From Pratylenchus scribneri (Eukaryota > Nematoda > Chromadorea > Rhabditida > Pratylenchidae), in NCBI GenBank assembly GCA_030063045.1, contig JAQSEB010000196.1, positions 124,001 through 188,000 on the forward strand: 64,000 bases of DNA. Reading direction: 5' to 3'. The position numbers and the translations under genes are program-made. The notes beneath the pieces are model-generated. The model saw only the letters and a program-made list of their open reading frames with translations, did no database searches and was not told where the DNA came from. Every line of letters starts with the position of its first letter. The first letter of the stretch is position 1. Shown piece by piece: positions 60,762-64,000 of the stretch.

Positions 60762-63700
60762 ATGGTAACTGTAATAAAAGAAAGGATCAAACTCTTAAAA
60801 GTACTGGTCATTGAAATATTAGAGAGCCCAATACCAAATCTTACTTATCAGGACCTCGAAAATGACCCTAGAGCGACCAAAACGGAATGGGAAAGGGCAG
60901 AATTAGTGCTTCAAGATCTAGAAATGTACTTGCAAGAATATGAGGGTTCAAGAAAGGATTGGATGGGCTATTTATCGAAACAAAGTGAAGCGAATCGTGC
61001 GCTAGCAGACACGGAAATGAACACCTTTTTGGAGGAGAATGCACCTAATCTAAGAACGTTGCATAAGAAAATCAGAGATTTGAAAAAAGAATCAGCACAA
61101 TGGAGAGTTAACATTCAAGAATATGACAGAAACCAAAACAGAACAGCTTCAGGCCTGGATAATGATTCAACGCAAGGTCAACAAAATGAAATGTTTGAGG
61201 CAAATAAGAAAGCAATGGAAAAAATGGCCAGAGCATTCGAAAATCTCAGTCGACGATCAGCGGCACCAGCTGATGATCCCGATTTTGCTGCGCAAGGATC
61301 CAGCAAGAAAGGAGGAATAAATCTGCCGCCTATTAAGCTTCAGACATTCAAAGGAGGGAGAGACTGGGCTGAATTTTGGGATCAGTATCATGTTGGAATC
61401 CATAAAGATAATAGCCTATCGTCGGCTAGAAAGCTTATCTATCTCAAGACCCTTGTCGAGGGTGAACCGAAAGACTTGATCTATGGATTGTCGAATATTG
61501 ATAAGAATTATATGATTGCTGTGGAAATTCTTCAAAAGAAATATGGGAACAATGAAGCAAACATTCAGCAGCTGCATATGGACTTGGCCAATTTGAAACC
61601 ATCAACAACCTTTGCTGAAGATGTCAAGTTACAAATCGAGGCAGAAAAGATTATGAGACAGCTCGAATGCTACAAAGAAGATGTGAACAACCCTCAAGTG
61701 CTCATTGCTCTGCAAAATAAGGTGTCAAAACCGACATTAAGGAAAATTATGGAACTCAAAAAGTTAACTCCAGCTGATCAAAAGTGGGATACTAAGAAAT
61801 TTCGAAAAGCTCTGAATATAGTGATTCAGGATGAATCAGAAGTGGAACAAATTTACCGTCAAAAACATTCAATCATACGAAAAGAAAATCCAGCAGAAAA
61901 GAGTCATCGCAAAGAGCCTAAACTCCTATCGGGAGATCAAACAATGGCATTTGCGGCAGTGGGAAAACCATTTGAAAAGAAAGTTACAAGCGCAAATGAG
62001 AACAAAGGGAATTTCGTTGGAAGAAAAAGGGACAAATATTGTGTCCTATGCGAAGGTGGAAATCATTCGACAGCTGAATGCCGGAAGCATCCGAATATAA
62101 GAGCAAGATTAGAACAAGCAAAAAAGATGAAGTTGTGTGCAAGATGTTTTAGGAATGACCACAAATCGTGGCAATGCGTGAAAGTCTTTAGACCATGCTT
62201 CTGGTGCAAAGGAAGTAATCATATTAGCCCACTTTGCCCATCTAAATTCAAAACTGAAAAGGAAACTATCTCCACAGTTTTTGATGGGTATGAAAGTGAA
62301 GAAGAAGAGAAAGAAGAAAAAGCGGACGAAGAAGAATATGTTGATCAATATGATAGCGAAGAAGAAGAAAAACCAGAAGAGCAACCAGAAGAAGAAGAAG
62401 AAGAAGAAAAAGAAGAACAGGTTACAACTTCATTTGTGGCTTTGAAACCCAAACAAAAGATGCAAAGAATTTTGCAATGTGCTAAAGTCAAAATATTCAA
62501 TCCGAAGCGTCCAACAAAGACAAAAGAAGCTTATATAGTCTTCGATAATGGAAGCCAACGTTCATTTATTAGGGAAGACTTAGCCAAAAGTCTTAATTTA
62601 TCCAAATTGGAATCCATTCACTTAAACCTATCGGGTTTTATGGAATGTGATTTGGGAAATGTTCACACAAATGATACTCAATTTGGAGTTATGACTAAAT
62701 TTGGACCAATGCTAGTCGAAGGCACTCGCATGGAAAAAATTATTAAACCAGTCACGTATATTCCTATCGTGGAATCTGAATTAAATGAAGATGAATTGCT
62801 TATCCCTAAAGACATAGTCAAAACTGATATATTGATTGGAATTGACCAGATAAGAATGTTCGAAATCGTTGATCGGTATCAACTCCCAAGCGGGTTTTGG
62901 ATTTCTGACTCAAAAGTGGGACCATTTATCAGCGGAAAAGGCCAAACCAAAACAAAGGGAAGACAAATTGAGCAAATTGGAATTACTATTATGGCTAATG
63001 TTCTAGATATGGATGAGCAAGAAGAATTAAAGATTAACCTATCGGGTGAAAAACTGAAACAAATCGAGAATTTATGGTTTTCGAATGAGGAAATGGGTCT
63101 AAAAGATGTCGAAATTAATGATGAAGACATTTGGATTAAGCAGCTCAATATTCAAAGAGATGAGGAAGGAAGATATGCAATTTCTTTGCCCTACAATGAT
63201 CGAGCGAATGCACTTTTACCCAATTATGGTCTGGCTTATGGAAGACTGCTCTCAAATTTAAAACATATGAAGCAAAAACCAGAATTAATCCTGAAGATTG
63301 ATGAGATATTCAAAGAACAATTGAAGCTAGACATAATCGAAAAAGTGATAGACTGGAAACATTGGCAGGGAGTTTTGCATTACATTCCACATCAACCAGT
63401 GATTAGAGAAGATAAAGAAACCACGAAAGTCAGAAATGTCTCAGATGCAAGTGCAAAGGATAAGAATGGACTTTCGATTAATCAATGCTTGGAAAAAGGA
63501 CCTACTCAAATGAATGACATTTCAGGAATTCAACTTCGAAGTCGTTTACCTAAATACCTTATTTGTGCAGACATTGAAAAAGCATTTTTACAAATTCGGA
63601 TTAAAGAAGAAGATCGAGATGCATTACGATTTTTGTGGAAAGATAACCCTTTAGATGATCAGTCACCTATCGTGGTGTATCGATTTAAGGGAATGCCTTT

Positions 63701-64000
63701 TGGACTGATCAGTAGTCCAGCCTGCTTGAATACCATTCTGAGCCTGCATTTGGATCAACACGGATCAGAATTAGCAAAGCAGATCAAAAATAACATTTAT
63801 GTTGATGACATAACACAGGGAGAAGAAAATGAAGACAGAATTATCCCAGTTTGCAATGAAATGAAAGATATATTCAAGACAGCAATGATGAATCTACGAG
63901 GATTCTGCGTGAACCATCTCGAAGCTTATGAGAAAATTCCTGAAGAAGATAGAGCAAAGATGGAAGGAAGGAAAATTCTGGGAATAAGATGGGACCCAAA
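60762..64000 (+). CDS. Bel/Pao retrotransposon Gag-Pol polyprotein (truncated by window end)
   Basis: One uninterrupted frame from ATG 60762 to the window edge, over 1,079 codons. Order: a coiled-coil-rich N-terminus; a DUF1759-type capsid region at about residues 185-330 (LPPIKLQTFKGGRDWAEFWD, then KLIYLKTLVEGEP); three CCHC zinc knuckles (residues ~427-490: CVLCEGGNHSTAEC, CARCFRNDHKSWQC, CFWCKGSNHISPLC). A very acidic Glu-rich linker follows (~510-560). Next is a DUF1758-type aspartic protease with FDNGSQRSFI (~595, D-N-G where D-S/T-G is usual) and a reverse transcriptase. RT motifs include CADIEKAFLQI, RFKGMPFGL.SSP and the catalytic YVDD near 63800. RNase H and integrase would follow outside. 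The intact frame suggests a young, possibly active copy. It is oriented opposite to the Cas-like gene and lies just upstream of that gene's first visible exon. Confidence 0.95.
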   Translation, partial: MVTVIKERIKLLKVLVIEILESPIPNLTYQDLENDPRATKTEWERAELVLQDLEMYLQEYEGSRKDWMGYLSKQSEANRALADTEMNTFLEENAPNLRTLHKKIRDLKKESAQWRVNIQEYDRNQNRTASGLDNDSTQGQQNEMFEANKKAMEKMARAFENLSRRSAAPADDPDFAAQGSSKKGGINLPPIKLQTFKGGRDWAEFWDQYHVGIHKDNSLSSARKLIYLKTLVEGEPKDLIYGLSNIDKNYMIAVEILQKKYGNNEANIQQLHMDLANLKPSTTFAEDVKLQIEAEKIMRQLECYKEDVNNPQVLIALQNKVSKPTLRKIMELKKLTPADQKWDTKKFRKALNIVIQDESEVEQIYRQKHSIIRKENPAEKSHRKEPKLLSGDQTMAFAAVGKPFEKKVTSANENKGNFVGRKRDKYCVLCEGGNHSTAECRKHPNIRARLEQAKKMKLCARCFRNDHKSWQCVKVFRPCFWCKGSNHISPLCPSKFKTEKETISTVFDGYESEEEEKEEKADEEEYVDQYDSEEEEKPEEQPEEEEEEEKEEQVTTSFVALKPKQKMQRILQCAKVKIFNPKRPTKTKEAYIVFDNGSQRSFIREDLAKSLNLSKLESIHLNLSGFMECDLGNVHTNDTQFGVMTKFGPMLVEGTRMEKIIKPVTYIPIVESELNEDELLIPKDIVKTDILIGIDQIRMFEIVDRYQLPSGFWISDSKVGPFISGKGQTKTKGRQIEQIGITIMANVLDMDEQEELKINLSGEKLKQIENLWFSNEEMGLKDVEINDEDIWIKQLNIQRDEEGRYAISLPYNDRANALLPNYGLAYGRLLSNLKHMKQKPELILKIDEIFKEQLKLDIIEKVIDWKHWQGVLHYIPHQPVIREDKETTKVRNVSDASAKDKNGLSINQCLEKGPTQMNDISGIQLRSRLPKYLICADIEKAFLQIRIKEEDRDALRFLWKDNPLDDQSPIVVYRFKGMPFGLISSPACLNTILSLHLDQHGSELAKQIKNNIYVDDITQGEENEDRIIPVCNEMKDIFKTAMMNLRGFCVNHLEAYEKIPEEDRAKMEGRKILGIRWDP

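Noticed and set aside
61378..61382. Suspected one-base frameshift in the retrotransposon Gag region
   Set aside because: On re-reading the bases the frame continues (TTT TGG GAT CAG), so the polyprotein is uninterrupted.
62109..62384. Phe-rich minus-strand ORF
   Set aside because: Shadow of the Glu-rich linker of the retrotransposon polyprotein.

Overview
The window looks like nematode nuclear DNA. It is AT-rich, with small exons, many introns of about 45-60 bp, 3' splice sites of the TTTTAG/TTTCAG type, candidate SL trans-splice acceptors just upstream of start codons, and clear homologues of nematode genes (wts-1, unc-122, eva-1, Elongator subunit 1). At least six introns are best explained by GC-AG splicing. 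I recall that feature being frequent in potato cyst nematodes, so a plant-parasitic tylenchid (Globodera/Heterodera type) is my best guess, but nothing here proves the species.

Layout. 1-1.7 kb: a possible 3' gene end and a small two-TM protein gene (-). 3.1-9.25 kb: a large LDL-receptor-A/EGF type I membrane protein (-). 10.4-11.1 kb: a 29-bp minisatellite. 12.6-17.1 kb: the Hippo kinase LATS/Warts (+). 17.6-21.6 kb: a multi-fasciclin (FAS1) protein (-). 21.8-22.8 kb: two small genes (+), one resembling cytochrome oxidase subunit 7C. 22.9-26.3 kb: a divergent GLE1 and an unassigned protein (-). 26.6-35.9 kb: ELP1, KRTCAP2 and TM2D3 in tandem (+), spaced about 200 bp, a candidate operon. 37.4-41.9 kb: a three-Ig neuronal-type adhesion protein (+). 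42.8-46.2 kb: the collagen-olfactomedin protein UNC-122 (+). 47.6-53.4 kb: the SUEL-lectin guidance receptor EVA-1 (+). 53.7-59.3 kb: a Cas (p130Cas/BCAR1) family adaptor (-). 59.6 kb to the end: the 5' part of a Bel/Pao LTR retrotransposon (+), cut by the window edge.

The genes are mostly housekeeping or cell-surface/adhesion genes. LATS and a Cas-type adaptor are both adhesion- and Hippo-linked, and both carry the same PPPDYS motif. Repeats dominate the introns: a 29/34-bp minisatellite in three arrays, a 19/24-bp higher-order minisatellite, a TIR element present four times in introns of ELP1 alone, and a ~300-bp dispersed family with nine copies.

The most striking signal is in the Bel/Pao element: eleven small hairpins with an invariant TATCG loop and different but self-complementary stems, spread over leader and coding sequence. 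They look like a repeated RNA recognition motif.
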